Notes: a model not told the origin generated them from the sequence alone. A stretch of DNA of 53,605 nt from Polaromonas sp. (GCA_025363315.1 JANYED010000036.1:1-53605), one strand, 5' to 3'; shown: positions 1 through 11,730, counted from the first letter of the stretch. A program made the numbers and translations.

Positions 1-1
1 C

Positions 2-1178
<1,177 letters not shown>

Positions 1179-1179
<1 letters not shown>

Positions 1180-1877
1180 TGACCTCCGACGCCACGTACC
1201 TCGAACGCCGCAGCAAGATCGAGCACTACTTCGACCGCACTGCGGCCGAGGCCTGGGCGCGCCTCACGTCCGACGCGCCGGTCGGCCGGGTGCGTGCCAC
1301 GGTGCGGGCCGGGCGCGACCGGATGCGCGCCACCTTGTTGTCGTGGCTGCCCGCCGACTTGCGCGGGCGGCGCATTCTCGACGCCGGCTGCGGCACCGGT
1401 GCACTCGCGGTGGAGGCCGCGCGGCGCGGCGCCGACGTGGTGGCCATCGACCTCTCGGCCACGCTCGTGAAGCTGGCCCGCGAACGCCAGCCCGAGGTCG
1501 CGGGAACGATCGACTTTCGCAGCGGCGACATGCTCGATCCTTCGCTGGGCCGCTTCGATCACGTGGTGGCGATGGACTCGGTGATCCACTACCGCACCGA
1601 GGATGCGGTGGCCGCACTGGCGCGGCTGGCCGCGCGCACATCGACCTCGATCGTCTTCACGTTCGCGCCGCGCACGCCGTTGCTGGCCACGATGATCACC
1701 CTCGGGCGCCTGTTCCCGCGCGGCGACCGCGCGCCCTGGCTCGAACCGATGGCGGCCGACAAGCTGACCCGCCTGATGTCGGCCGACCCGACGCTGGCGC
1801 ACTGGCAGGCCGCACGCACGCAGCGCGTGTCGAGCGGCTTTTACACCTCGCAGGCAATGGAGCTGGCCTTGCCATGA
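1179..1877 (+). CDS. bchM: Magnesium protoporphyrin IX methyltransferase
   Basis: SAM methyltransferase motif ILDAGCGTGALAVEAARRGADVVAIDLS, SGFYTSQAMEL C-terminus; overlaps bchL stop. Confidence 0.95.
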
Positions 1878-3304
1878 GAGCCGCGACATTCGGCAAGTGG
1901 GCCCGGCGCATGCCGGCCGAGTGGCTGCCGTTCGCCGACGTGGCGAGCGCCGACCTGCCGTTGCCGCGCCTGCTGCGCCTGTCGCTGTTCAAGGTCACGA
2001 TGGGCATGACCACGGCCCTGCTGATCGGCACGTTGAACCGGGTCATGATCGTCGAGCTGAGCGTGGCGGCCTGGCTGGTCTCGCTGATGCTGGCGCTGCC
2101 GCTGTTGGTGGCGCCGTTCCGTGCCGTCACCGGCTACCAGTCCGACACGCACCGTTCGGCCTTCGGCTGGCGCCGCGTGCCGTTCATGTGGGGCGGCACG
2201 CTGATCCAGTTCTTCGGCCTGGCGATCATGCCGTTTGCGTTGCTGGTGTTGTCGGGCCAGGGCGCGGTGCCGGTGCCGGCATGGTTCGGCCAGGCCGCCG
2301 CGGCGTTGGCCTTTCTGGCCGTGGGCGCCGGCCTGCAGACCTCGCAGACTGCCGGCCTGGCACTGGCCACCGACCAGGCCAGCGCAGCCACGCGCCCGAG
2401 GGTGGTGGCGCTGATGTACGTGATGCTGCTCGTCGGCGCAGTCGGCGGCAGCCTGGTCTTCAGCGCCCTGCTGTCCGACTTCAGCCCGCAGCGGCTGGTT
2501 CAGGTCGTGCAGGGTTCTGCGCTCGTCGTGCTGTTGCTCAATGCCGTGGCACTCTGGAAGCAGGAGCCGCGCAACCCGCAGCGCGTGGCGACGATGAAGA
2601 GCACCCGACCCGCGCCGTTTCGCCAGGTGTGGCGCGCGTTCATCGAGCGCGGCCAGACGCGGCGCTTCCTGTGGGCCACCGGCCTGGGCACGATGGCTTT
2701 CAACATGCAGGACATCGTGCTCGAGCCCTATGGCGGCGAGATCCTCAAGCTCAGCGTGGGCGCCACCAGCGCGCTGACGGCGATGCTCGCCGGTGGCGCG
2801 CTGATCGGTTTCCTGCTGGCCGGGCGCCAACTGGCCCGCGGCACCGACCCGCTGCGCCTGGCCGCGTATGGCGCGCTGGCCGGCCTGCCGGCGTTCTCGG
2901 CAGTGATATTTTCCGCGCCGCTCGACGCCGGCTGGCTGTTCCGCGTCGGCGCGCTCGGCATCGGCTTCGGTGGCGGGCTGTTCGCAGTCGGCACGCTGTT
3001 CGCGGCAATGCGGATGGAAGACGGCGGCTTCGTCGGGCTGGCGCTCGGTGCCTGGGGCGCCGTGCAGTCCACCGCCGCCGGCCTGGCGATGTTCTTCGGC
3101 GGGGCGCTGCGCGACGTCGTGTCGGCACTGGCAGTCGACGGCACGCTGGGCGTCGGGCTGGCGATGCCGTCCACCGGCTACAGCGTGGTCTACCACGTCG
3201 AGATTCTGTTGTTGTTCGTCACCCTCATCGCCATCGGCCCGCTCGTCGGGCGCAGCGCGACGATCCAGTCATCAGCACCGCAGCGGCTCGGACTCGCCAG
3301 CTAA
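1874..3304 (+). CDS. lhaA: PucC/LhaA-family light-harvesting assembly protein (MFS-like)
   Basis: LNRVMIVELSVAAWLVSLMLALPLLVAPFRAVTGYQSDTHRSAFGWRRVPFMWGGTLIQFFGLAIMPF; between bchM and puhA. Confidence 0.95.
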   Translation: MRAATFGKWARRMPAEWLPFADVASADLPLPRLLRLSLFKVTMGMTTALLIGTLNRVMIVELSVAAWLVSLMLALPLLVAPFRAVTGYQSDTHRSAFGWRRVPFMWGGTLIQFFGLAIMPFALLVLSGQGAVPVPAWFGQAAAALAFLAVGAGLQTSQTAGLALATDQASAATRPRVVALMYVMLLVGAVGGSLVFSALLSDFSPQRLVQVVQGSALVVLLLNAVALWKQEPRNPQRVATMKSTRPAPFRQVWRAFIERGQTRRFLWATGLGTMAFNMQDIVLEPYGGEILKLSVGATSALTAMLAGGALIGFLLAGRQLARGTDPLRLAAYGALAGLPAFSAVIFSAPLDAGWLFRVGALGIGFGGGLFAVGTLFAAMRMEDGGFVGLALGAWGAVQSTAAGLAMFFGGALRDVVSALAVDGTLGVGLAMPSTGYSVVYHVEILLLFVTLIAIGPLVGRSATIQSSAPQRLGLAS

Positions 3305-3357
3305 CCCGGCTGCGTCCCCAGCCACCCCTCGCCAAGCGTCACCCCGGAGAAGGCACC

Positions 3358-4128
3358 ATGCAAACCGTCGGATACATCACTGGCTACGTCGATCTCGCGC
3401 AGATCCTGCTGTACGCGTTCTGGCTGTTCTTTGCCGGGCTCATCTACTACCTTGTGCGAGAAGGGCATCGCGAGGGCTACCCGATGGACTCCGACAGCCT
3501 GGGCCGCGCGGTCGTCACAGGTTGGCCCATTCCCGATCCCAAGACCTACAAGCTGGCAAACGGCAAGAGTGTGACGGTGCCCGATCTGAGCAAGCGCGAG
3601 CCGCCGCTGCTCGCCGTGTCCACCGGAGCGTCGCCCGGCTCGCCGATCGAACCCATCGGCAACCCGATGCTCGACGGTGTCGGCCCCGGTGCCTACGCGA
3701 TGCGCGCCGACGTGCCCGACATGAACTCGCGCGGCCTGCCGCTGCTGCTGCCGCTGCGGCTCGAGCCCGCTTACAGCGTGGCGCCGCAGGACGTGGACCC
3801 GCGCGGCCTGCCGGTCGTCGGAGGCGACGGCAAGCCCGGAGGCGTGGTGCGCGACATCTGGCTCGACAGTTCCGAAATGATCTTCCGCTTCCTCGAAGTC
3901 GAAACGCCGGTTCGAGGTGGCACGCGCCGGGTGCTGCTGCCGATGCCACTGGCCCGCGTGCGGCGCAACCAGGTCGAGGTCAACTCGATCTACGGTCATC
4001 ACTTCGCCGACGTGCCGGGCACCCGCAGCCCGGACCAGGTGACGATGCTCGAGGAAGAAAAGATCAGCGCGTACTACGGCGCCGGCACCTTGTATGCCGA
4101 CCCGAAACGCAGCGAGCCACTGCTGTAG
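3358..4128 (+). CDS. puhA: Photosynthetic reaction center H subunit
   Basis: Single N-terminal TM (VDLAQILLYAFWLFFAGLIYYLVREGHREGYP), RC-H motifs. Confidence 0.97.
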   Translation: MQTVGYITGYVDLAQILLYAFWLFFAGLIYYLVREGHREGYPMDSDSLGRAVVTGWPIPDPKTYKLANGKSVTVPDLSKREPPLLAVSTGASPGSPIEPIGNPMLDGVGPGAYAMRADVPDMNSRGLPLLLPLRLEPAYSVAPQDVDPRGLPVVGGDGKPGGVVRDIWLDSSEMIFRFLEVETPVRGGTRRVLLPMPLARVRRNQVEVNSIYGHHFADVPGTRSPDQVTMLEEEKISAYYGAGTLYADPKRSEPLL

Positions 4129-4186
4129 TGAAAACATCTGGCTGCGGCGCCTACTGCGCCGGCCCCTCGACGGTTGGAGAACCTGC

Positions 4187-4882
4187 ATGAGCATCGAGAG
4201 TCACGGACACGAATACGAGTTCGAACCGCAGTACGGCCTGCCCGAACGGCTGCCGCCTGGCGAGCACATCCTGTGGCAAGGCTCGCCCGACTTCGCCACG
4301 CTGGCGCGCCGCGTGTTTCGCGTGCGCATGCTGGCGCTGTATTTCGCGCTGCTGCTCGCTTCCCGGGCCGGCCTGGTGCTGGGCGCCGGCGGTGGGCTCG
4401 ACGAGGCCTTGCGGTCGATCCAATGGCTGACCCCCGTGGCGCTGCTCGGACTGGCCAGCGTGGCGACGCTGGCGTGGCTCACGGCCCGCACCACGGTCTA
4501 CACCCTTACCGACAAGCGGGTCGTGATGCGCGTGGGCATCGTCCTGACCGTCACCTTCAACCTGCCGTTGAACGCGATTGCATCAGCCGCGCTGCGCCGC
4601 CACACCAACGGCTTCGGCGACATCACGCTGGTGCTCGCCGGGCGCGACCGCATCGCCTGGTTGCAGCTCTGGCCGAGCGTGCGGCCGTGGCGCTTCGCCC
4701 GCCCTGAGCCGATGCTGCGCGCCGTGCCGAGTGCCGCGCTGGTGGCGGCCCGTTTGCAGACGGCGTGGTCGGATGTTTCGGGCATTGCCGCGGCAACGCC
4801 AGCGGCCCTTGCGCCGGCCCCGACCTCGACTCAGACAACCGTGCAGCCCCGACCCGCAGCATGGCAGGCCAGCCTCACATGA
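4187..4882 (+). CDS. puhB: Photosynthetic complex putative assembly protein PuhB
   Basis: LPERLPPGEHILWQGSPD plus PH-like domain; position after puhA. Confidence 0.9.
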   Translation: MSIESHGHEYEFEPQYGLPERLPPGEHILWQGSPDFATLARRVFRVRMLALYFALLLASRAGLVLGAGGGLDEALRSIQWLTPVALLGLASVATLAWLTARTTVYTLTDKRVVMRVGIVLTVTFNLPLNAIASAALRRHTNGFGDITLVLAGRDRIAWLQLWPSVRPWRFARPEPMLRAVPSAALVAARLQTAWSDVSGIAAATPAALAPAPTSTQTTVQPRPAAWQASLT

Positions 4883-5346
4883 CCGCCCGAACACCCACGA
4901 CGCCGGCGGCTCTTGCCCCCGACACCTTTCCGCGCTGGGTGCTGATGTGCGCCGGCGGCATCGTCGCGTTCTCGCTGATCGCCGTCGGCCTGGTGCGCAT
5001 CACGGGCAACGGCCCGGATCAGCAGGCCGCTGCGGCCACCCAGGAACGATTGCTGCGCTTCGAAGACCGGCCCGACGGCGGCGTGGCGGTGATCGACGGC
5101 CGCAATGGCGACACGGTGTCGGTGCTGCACGGAGAGCAAGGCTTCGTGCGTGGCGCACTGCGGGCGCTGACCCGCGAACGCCACGCGCGCGGGCTCGGTT
5201 CGCAGCAGCCATTCCAGTTGATCGCCCGCACCGACGGCCGCCTGACGCTGCTCGACCCGGCCACCGGCCAGCGCGTCGACCTCGAATCCTTCGGGCCCAC
5301 CAACGCTGCGGCGTTTGCGCGCTTCTTCGAAAACGCCCGGCCGTAA
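4879..5346 (+). CDS. puhC: Photosynthetic complex assembly protein PuhC
   Basis: FPRWVLMCAGGIVAFSLIAVG TM, RLLRFEDRPDGGVAVIDGRNGDTV, ATG overlaps puhB stop. Confidence 0.9.
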   Translation: MTARTPTTPAALAPDTFPRWVLMCAGGIVAFSLIAVGLVRITGNGPDQQAAAATQERLLRFEDRPDGGVAVIDGRNGDTVSVLHGEQGFVRGALRALTRERHARGLGSQQPFQLIARTDGRLTLLDPATGQRVDLESFGPTNAAAFARFFENARP

Positions 5347-5350
5347 GTCT

Positions 5351-5415
5351 TGACCCTCTGACCCTCTGGCCCCTCTGGCTCCCTGACGCTCTGACGCTCC
5401 GACTCCCTGACCGTG
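5351..5415 (+). repeat. About eight imperfect 8-bp tandem units (TGACCCTC / TGACGCTC) in the puhC-acsF gap
   Basis: tgaccctc tgaccctc tggcccctc tggctccc tgacgctc tgacgctc cgactccc tgaccgtg read directly. Confidence 0.75.
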
Positions 5416-5431
5416 CCACCTGGAACCCGCC

Positions 5432-6508
5432 ATGCAAACCACGCCATCCATCGACACCCCACAAGCCGCCGGCCTCAAAGCCAAGGAGGACACGCTCCTG
5501 ACGCCGCGCTTCTACACCACCGACTTCGCGGCCATGGACCGGATTGATGTGTCGTCGCTGCGCGCCGACTGGGACGCGATGCTGGCCGAATACGAGGGCG
5601 ACAACAACCACGACCACTTCCAGCGCACGCCAGAATTCGCCGCCGAAGTGGCCGAGCGCTTCTCGCAGGTCACGCCCGAGCTGCGCCAGGAATTCCTCGA
5701 TTTCCTGGTCAGCTCGCTGACCTCGGAGTTCTCGGGCTGCATCCTGTACAACGAGATTCAGAAGAACGTCAAGAACCCCGACATCAAGGCCTTGATGCGC
5801 TTCATGACGCGCGATGAATCGCGCCACGCCGGCTTCATCAACCAGTCGCTGAAAGACTTCGGCCTGGGCATCGACCTGGGCGACCTGAAGCGCACCAAGG
5901 CCTACACCTACTTCAAGCCGAAGTACATCTTCTACGCGACCTACCTGTCGGAGAAGATCGGCTACGCCCGCTACATCACGATCTACCGCCAGCTCGAACG
6001 CGAACCCGACAAGCGCTTCCACCCGATCTTCCGGTGGTTCGAACGCTGGTGCAACGACGAGTTCCGGCACGGCGAATCGTTCGCGCTGATCATGCGCGCC
6101 CAGCCGCACCTGCTGCGCGGTGCGAACCTGCTGTGGATCCGCTTCTTCCTGGTCGCGGTCTACGCCACCATGTACGTGCGCGACCACACCCGGCCACAGC
6201 TGAAGGCCGCGATGGGCCTGGACCCGACCGCCTACGACTACGAGGTGTTTCGCATCACCAACGCGATCACGCAGCAGGTGTTCCCGATCTCGCTCGACAT
6301 CGACCACCCGGTGCTGCGCGCCTGCATGAGCCGGCTGTTCGAGATCCAGACCCGCATCGACGCGGCGAAGGCGCGTGGCGGCGCGGTCGGCAAGCTGCGG
6401 CAAGTCGGCCTGGCGCTCGCCGGGCTGGCGACCTTCGCCCGCCTGTACTGCCTGCCGGTGCGGCGCCACGCGCTGCCGGCACAGGTGCGCATGGCGCCGG
6501 CCTGGTAG
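5432..6508 (+). CDS. acsF: Magnesium-protoporphyrin IX monomethyl ester (oxidative) cyclase, aerobic
   Basis: Diiron motifs EIQKN...DESRHAGF and [17 protein letters not shown]. Confidence 0.97.
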   Translation: MQTTPSIDTPQAAGLKAKEDTLLTPRFYTTDFAAMDRIDVSSLRADWDAMLAEYEGDNNHDHFQRTPEFAAEVAERFSQVTPELRQEFLDFLVSSLTSEFSGCILYNEIQKNVKNPDIKALMRFMTRDESRHAGFINQSLKDFGLGIDLGDLKRTKAYTYFKPKYIFYATYLSEKIGYARYITIYRQLEREPDKRFHPIFRWFERWCNDEFRHGESFALIMRAQPHLLRGANLLWIRFFLVAVYATMYVRDHTRPQLKAAMGLDPTAYDYEVFRITNAITQQVFPISLDIDHPVLRACMSRLFEIQTRIDAAKARGGAVGKLRQVGLALAGLATFARLYCLPVRRHALPAQVRMAPAW

Positions 6509-6542
6509 ATGGCCGCCGCTGAATCGCAGGCAGGCCATCGCG

Positions 6543-7400
6543 ATGTCTGAGCTGGCGCTGGCCGCGCTGTTCGCGGTCTTCATCTGGTGGTTCAGCACCG
6601 GCATCGTGCTGTTGCTCAACCGCATGCCCCGCAACGCCATCCGCTGGAGCCTGATGCTGTCGTCGCTGCTCGGCATCGCCGCCCTCGCGGGGCTGGTCCA
6701 CACCGCGCGCCAGACCAGCGAGGCGGCTGCCTACTGCGCCTTCACCTGCGCGCTGGGGGTGTGGGGCTGGCACGAGCTGAGCTTCCTCACCGGCTGGATC
6801 ACCGGGCCGCGCACCACGGCCCTGCCGGCCGGTCTGCCCGAACGGCGCCGCTTCCTCGAGGCGGTGCGCGCCATTCTGTGGCACGAGATCGGCATCCTCG
6901 TCGTCGGCTCAATGATCGTGGCGATCAGCTGGCACGCGCCGAACCAGGTCGGCACGCAGACCTTTCTCGTGCTCTGGGTGATGCGCACTAGCGCCAAGCT
7001 GAACCTGTACTTCGGGGTTCGCAACCTGAGCGAAGCGTTCCTGCCGGCGCACCTGGCCTATCTTGAAAGCTTCTTCCGGCGCCGCCCCTGCAACCTGTTC
7101 TTTCCGTTCGCCGTCACGGCGGCGACTGCGGTGCTGGCCATGATCGTGCTGCGCGCCCTGGACCCGGCCACCGCACCGGCGCTGGCCGTCGGCCTGAGCC
7201 TCGTCGGCACCATGCTCGCGCTGGCCATCGTCGAGCATGCGCTGCTGGTGCTGCCGGTCGACACCACCGCCCTGTGGCGCTGGGCGATTCGGGCCCGCCG
7301 CAACCCCGCCGTCGGTGCGGATTCCGCGCGGCCGCCGGCGGCCCGCGGGCACAGCGCCGATAGCATCGATGTCCATGACAAACTCATTCAAATTCGCTGA
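6543..7400 (+). CDS. puhE: PuhE (DUF3623), photosynthetic complex assembly protein
   Basis: Multi-TM, FIWWFSTGIVLLLNR, YLESFFRRRPCNLFFPFAVTAAT; after acsF. Confidence 0.9.
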   Translation: MSELALAALFAVFIWWFSTGIVLLLNRMPRNAIRWSLMLSSLLGIAALAGLVHTARQTSEAAAYCAFTCALGVWGWHELSFLTGWITGPRTTALPAGLPERRRFLEAVRAILWHEIGILVVGSMIVAISWHAPNQVGTQTFLVLWVMRTSAKLNLYFGVRNLSEAFLPAHLAYLESFFRRRPCNLFFPFAVTAATAVLAMIVLRALDPATAPALAVGLSLVGTMLALAIVEHALLVLPVDTTALWRWAIRARRNPAVGADSARPPAARGHSADSIDVHDKLIQIR

Positions 7401-8967
7401 CGCCGGCGGCCTGGTTCCCGCGTCCACCGGCACAGCCACCGTCACGTCCAAGCGCGCTGGCGCGCCGCTGGCGCTGGTCATCGGCAGCGGCTTCGGCGGC
7501 CTGGCCGCGGCGATCCGCCTGGCCTGCCGGGGCTGGCGCGTGCAGGTGCTGGAAAAGCTCGACGCGCCCGGCGGCCGCGCCTACGTCTGGCGCCAGGACG
7601 GCTTCACCTTCGACGCCGGCCCGACCATCATCACCGCGCCCTTCATGCTAGACGAACTCTGGGCGCTGGCGGGCCGCAAGTTCTCCGACGACGTCGAGCT
7701 GCGCCTGATGGACCCGTACTACCGGATCCGCTTCGACGACGGCAGCTGGTTCGACTACACCGGCGACGCCGAGCGCATGCGCGCCGAAGTGGCGCGCTTC
7801 TGCCCCGAAGACCTGCCCCACTACGAGCGCTTTCTGGTCGAGGCCGCGAAGTGCTACCGGCTCGGCTTCGAGGAACTCGGCAGCATCCCGTACAACACGC
7901 TCGGCGACCTGATCGGCGCGGTGCCGAACATGCTGCGCATGAAGGGCTGGCGCAGCATCTTCCAGATGGCGTGCGGCCACTTCAGCAACCCGAAGCTGCG
8001 CATCGTGATGAGCTTTCACCCGCTGCTGATCGGCGGCAACCCGCTGTCGGTGACCTGCATCTACAGCCTCATCAACACGCTCGAGCGGCGCTTCGGTGTG
8101 CACTGGGCGATGGGCGGCACCGGCGCAATCATCAACGCCATGGTGCGGCTGCTGGAAAGCCTGGGCGGGCGCATCCGCTACGACGCCGAGGTCAGCCGCA
8201 TCGACGTCGAGCCGCAGGCCGGCGCGGGCCGTGGGCGCGGCCGGGCGACTGGCGTCACCCTGGCCGGCGGCGAACGCATCGGCGCCGACATCGTGGTCTC
8301 GAACGCCGACACGATGTGGACCTACCGGAATCTGATCGAGCCGCAGTACCGGCGCCGCTGGACCAACCGCCGGATCGAAAACAGCCGGCACTCGATGAGC
8401 CTGTTCGTCTGGTACTTCGGCACCAGCAAGCGCTACGACGACGTGCCGCACCACATGATGGTGCTCGGGCCGCGCTACGAGGAACTGCTGCGCGACATCT
8501 TCAAGCGCCACAAGGTGCCGAAAGACTTCAGCCTGTACCTGCACCGCCCGACCGCCACCGATCCGTCGATGGCGCCGCCGGGCTGCGATGCTTTTTACGT
8601 GCTCAGCCCGGTCTCGCACCTCGACAGCGGCACCGACTGGGCGAGCGCGGCCGAGCCTTATCGCCAGGCCGTGGCCGAGGCGCTCGAACGCAGCGTGCTG
8701 CCGGGCCTGCGCGATCACATCGTGACCTCCCGCGTGACCACCCCACAAGACTTCCACGACCGCCTGCTTTCCTACAAAGGCGCGGCCTTCGGCATGGAGC
8801 CGCTGCTGCTCCAGAGCGCCTGGTTCCGGCCGCACAACCGCAGTGAAGACGTCGACCGGCTTTACATGGTCGGCGCCGGCACGCACCCCGGCGCCGGGGT
8901 TCCCGGCGTGCTCATGTCCGCCAAGACACTTGAGAAGGTGGTTCCCGATGTCAAATCGTTCGTCTGA
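7369..8967 (+). CDS. crtI: Phytoene desaturase
   Basis: FAD motif VIGSGFGGLAAAIRLACRGWRVQVLEKLDAPGGRAYV, C-terminal YMVGAGTHPGAGVPGVLMSAKTLEK; start uncertain (7369 or 7375). Confidence 0.95.
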   Translation: MSMTNSFKFADAGGLVPASTGTATVTSKRAGAPLALVIGSGFGGLAAAIRLACRGWRVQVLEKLDAPGGRAYVWRQDGFTFDAGPTIITAPFMLDELWALAGRKFSDDVELRLMDPYYRIRFDDGSWFDYTGDAERMRAEVARFCPEDLPHYERFLVEAAKCYRLGFEELGSIPYNTLGDLIGAVPNMLRMKGWRSIFQMACGHFSNPKLRIVMSFHPLLIGGNPLSVTCIYSLINTLERRFGVHWAMGGTGAIINAMVRLLESLGGRIRYDAEVSRIDVEPQAGAGRGRGRATGVTLAGGERIGADIVVSNADTMWTYRNLIEPQYRRRWTNRRIENSRHSMSLFVWYFGTSKRYDDVPHHMMVLGPRYEELLRDIFKRHKVPKDFSLYLHRPTATDPSMAPPGCDAFYVLSPVSHLDSGTDWASAAEPYRQAVAEALERSVLPGLRDHIVTSRVTTPQDFHDRLLSYKGAAFGMEPLLLQSAWFRPHNRSEDVDRLYMVGAGTHPGAGVPGVLMSAKTLEKVVPDVKSFV

Positions 8968-10054
8968 GACCGGCGCGTTCGCCGCCTTCGCTGGAGCCAA
9001 CGCCGACACCGGCTACGACCAGCAGGCGTGCCGACAACTGATGCGTGGCGGCTCGAAGACCTTCTTCGCCGCCTCGCTGCTGCTGCCGGCGCGGGTGCGT
9101 TCCCCGGCCACGGCGCTGTACGCGTTCTGCCGCCTCGCCGACGATGCCATCGACCTGGGCCGCGACCCGCACGCGGCGATGCGCCAGCTGCAGCGTCGGC
9201 TCGGTGCGATCTATGCCGGCCGCCCCGACTCGATCGATGCCGACCGCGCGCTGGCCCAGGTGGTGCACCGCTTCGCGATCCCGCGCGCGCTGCTCGACGC
9301 CCTCCTCGACGGCTTCCTGTGGGACGCTCAAGGCCGGCGATATGAAACCCTCGCAGATGTACAGGCCTATGGCGCGCGTGTCGCCGGTGCGGTCGGCGCG
9401 ATGATGGCGCTGATCATGGAGACACGCCAGCCGCACGCCGTGGCGCGGGCCTGCGAACTCGGCGTGGCGATGCAACTCACCAACATCGCCCGCGATGTCG
9501 GCGAAGACGCCCGCAACGGCCGCCTTTACCTGCCTCGCCAGTGGTTGCATGAGGCCGGAATCGATGCCGATGAATGGCTGCGCGACCCGCACTTCAACCC
9601 CGGCATTGCGCAGGTGACGCAGCGCCTGCTGCGCGTCGCCGACGAACTCTATGCGCGGGCGGAAGGCGGCATCGCCGACCTGCCGCGCGACTGCCGCCCC
9701 GCGATCCAGGCGGCGCGCCGCGTCTACGCCGAGATCGGCCACCAGCTGGAACGCGACGGGCTCGATTCCGTTAGCCACCGCGCGGTCGTGTCGCGGCGCC
9801 GCAAGCTGCTGCTGATCGCCTCGGCGACCGGTGCCGCGTTCAGCGCGCCGCGCATTGCACTGGCCGACCTGGCGCCGGTGACCGAGGTGCGGTTCCTGGT
9901 CGATGCGGTGCGCACTGCGGCGCCGCCGCTGAAGCTGGCGGCTGGTGGTGCACGCCTGCCGCCAGTGCCGCAGCGCAGCTTCGACGAACGCATGCTGTGG
10001 GCCACCGATCTGCACGCTCGCCTGTCGCAGCCGAGCCGGCGCGTCGCTCGCTGA
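8948..10054 (+). CDS. crtB: Phytoene synthase
   Basis: Aspartate-rich RLADDAIDLGRD and MQLTNIARDVGEDARNGRLYLP. Confidence 0.95.
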   Translation: MSNRSSETGAFAAFAGANADTGYDQQACRQLMRGGSKTFFAASLLLPARVRSPATALYAFCRLADDAIDLGRDPHAAMRQLQRRLGAIYAGRPDSIDADRALAQVVHRFAIPRALLDALLDGFLWDAQGRRYETLADVQAYGARVAGAVGAMMALIMETRQPHAVARACELGVAMQLTNIARDVGEDARNGRLYLPRQWLHEAGIDADEWLRDPHFNPGIAQVTQRLLRVADELYARAEGGIADLPRDCRPAIQAARRVYAEIGHQLERDGLDSVSHRAVVSRRRKLLLIASATGAAFSAPRIALADLAPVTEVRFLVDAVRTAAPPLKLAAGGARLPPVPQRSFDERMLWATDLHARLSQPSRRVAR

Positions 10055-10086
10055 CCGGGTGGCGGGCGACGATCGTCGAGCACGCC

Positions 10087-10290
10087 ATGGGCGACGGACT
10101 GTCACTGAAACTGGTCGAAGCCGGCCTCGTGCTCGTTGCGGGGGCGCTCTTCGGCTGGTGGCAACTCGGCGACGTGAAGCGGGAACAGAAGAAGACGCGT
10201 GCGCAGCGGGCGGCTCTGGAAAGCGAAGCGGGCCAGCCGCCCGCTCATCCGCGTCGGCCGCCGCAGCCGCCCGATCCCCCGCCCCGATGA
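10087..10290 (+). CDS. Small membrane protein of unknown function
   Basis: MGDGLSLKLVEAGLVLVAGALFGWWQLGDVKREQKKTRAQRAALE: one TM then basic and proline-rich tail; overlaps start of next ORF. Confidence 0.6.
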   Translation: MGDGLSLKLVEAGLVLVAGALFGWWQLGDVKREQKKTRAQRAALESEAGQPPAHPRRPPQPPDPPPR

Positions 10291-10739
10291 GCGCGTCGCT
10301 GAAGATCGTGCATGTGCTGAGTGCCTGCCTGTTCCTGGGCAACGTGGTCGTCAGCGGCACCTGGGCAGCGCTTGCGGAACGCACCCGCAATCACGACATC
10401 ATCAGCTTCAGCAACAAGCTCGTGCTGATCACCGACCTGCTGTTCACCTCGACCGGGGCGATCGGTGTCGTCGTCACCGGCCACCTGATGGCCGGGCATT
10501 ACGGCGGCGACACATCGCACCCGTGGATCACCTGGTCGTACATCCTGTTCGGGCTGTCCGGGCTGATCTGGGTCATGGTGCTGGTGCCGATCCAGTTGAA
10601 GCAACGCTCACTGCTGCGCCAGACCCGGCACATCACGGCGCAGTACCTGCGCCTGTCGAAGATATGGCAAGTCTCGGGTGCGGTGGCCACGGTGCTGCCG
10701 TTGCCGATCCTGTACCTGATGGTCACCAAGCTGGCCTAG
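10287..10739 (+). CDS. DUF2269-like integral membrane protein
   Basis: KIVHVLSACLFLGNVVVSGTWAALAERTRN, four TM segments, typical of DUF2269. Confidence 0.75.
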   Translation: MSASLKIVHVLSACLFLGNVVVSGTWAALAERTRNHDIISFSNKLVLITDLLFTSTGAIGVVVTGHLMAGHYGGDTSHPWITWSYILFGLSGLIWVMVLVPIQLKQRSLLRQTRHITAQYLRLSKIWQVSGAVATVLPLPILYLMVTKLA

Positions 10740-10745
10740 CGACAC

Positions 10746-11672
10746 ATGCCGGCGCCGCTCTTGCCGCCCCTGGCGGGCCAGGTCGTGCTCATCACTGGTG
10801 CGGGCTCCGGCATCGGCGCGGCGACGGCGCTTGAGCTGCAGCGGCGCAGCGCCATTCCGGTGCTGATCGACTGCGACGCCGCCGCGCTCGCCAGCACCGC
10901 TGCCAGCCTCAACGCGGTGGGTGGCAACGGTGTGCTGACGATCACCGCCGACGTGACCCGGCGCGCCGATTGCGAGTCCGCCGTGGCGGCCGCGCTGGCC
11001 CGCCACGGGCGCATCGACATGGTCTGGGCGAACGCCGGCGTGGCCTCGTTCGGCCCGCTCGCGCACACCGATCCGCAGGCATGGCAACGCTGCGTCGAGG
11101 TCAATGTGTTCGGCGTCTTCAACACCATTCGGGCCGCGCTGCCGGCCGTGCTGCAAAGCCGCGGTTACGTCGTTGTCTCGGCCTCGGTCGCGAGCTTCGC
11201 GCACCCGCCGGCGATGTCGGCCTACGCCGCGTCGAAGGCGGCGGTCGAGGCGATGTGCAATGCCTGGCGCATCGAGCTGGCGGGCCACGGCGTGCGCGTC
11301 GGCGTCATCCATGCATCGTGGGTGACGACGCCGCTGACGACCGAAGGCGCGCTGCACCCGGCCTTCCGGCGCTTGCGCGCAACCATGCCGTCATTTCTGA
11401 ACGGCGAACTGTCTGCGGCCCAAGCCGCCTGCCTGATCGCTGACGGCATGCAGCGTCGGGATCGCCGCATCTGGGTGCCCGGCTGGGTGCGCGCGATGCA
11501 CTGGCTGCGCGCGCTGCTGCACACCCGGCTGGCGGAACGGGAACTGCTGCGCGCCGCGCCCGAGATCGAACAGCTCTACCTTGATGGGCTGGCGCCGAGC
11601 GGCACAGCAGCGTCGTCGTTCGGACCGCGCGAAGCGGCGCGGGCCGCAGCCCGACAACGGCAGGCTAACTGA
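10746..11672 (+). CDS. SDR-family oxidoreductase
   Basis: VLITGAGSGIGAATA, WANAGVASFG, SAYAASKAAVEA. Confidence 0.9.
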   Translation: MPAPLLPPLAGQVVLITGAGSGIGAATALELQRRSAIPVLIDCDAAALASTAASLNAVGGNGVLTITADVTRRADCESAVAAALARHGRIDMVWANAGVASFGPLAHTDPQAWQRCVEVNVFGVFNTIRAALPAVLQSRGYVVVSASVASFAHPPAMSAYAASKAAVEAMCNAWRIELAGHGVRVGVIHASWVTTPLTTEGALHPAFRRLRATMPSFLNGELSAAQAACLIADGMQRRDRRIWVPGWVRAMHWLRALLHTRLAERELLRAAPEIEQLYLDGLAPSGTAASSFGPREAARAAARQRQAN

Positions 11673-11730
11673 CATCTTGAGCGGCGATCGACGCGACAGG
11701 ATGCAAGCGCCGACTCGATCGGCCGGTTCA

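Noticed and set aside
6375-6542. Upstream extension of the puhE ORF
   Set aside because: Extension lies in acsF out of frame; MSELALAALFAVFIWWFSTG at 6543 is the conserved start
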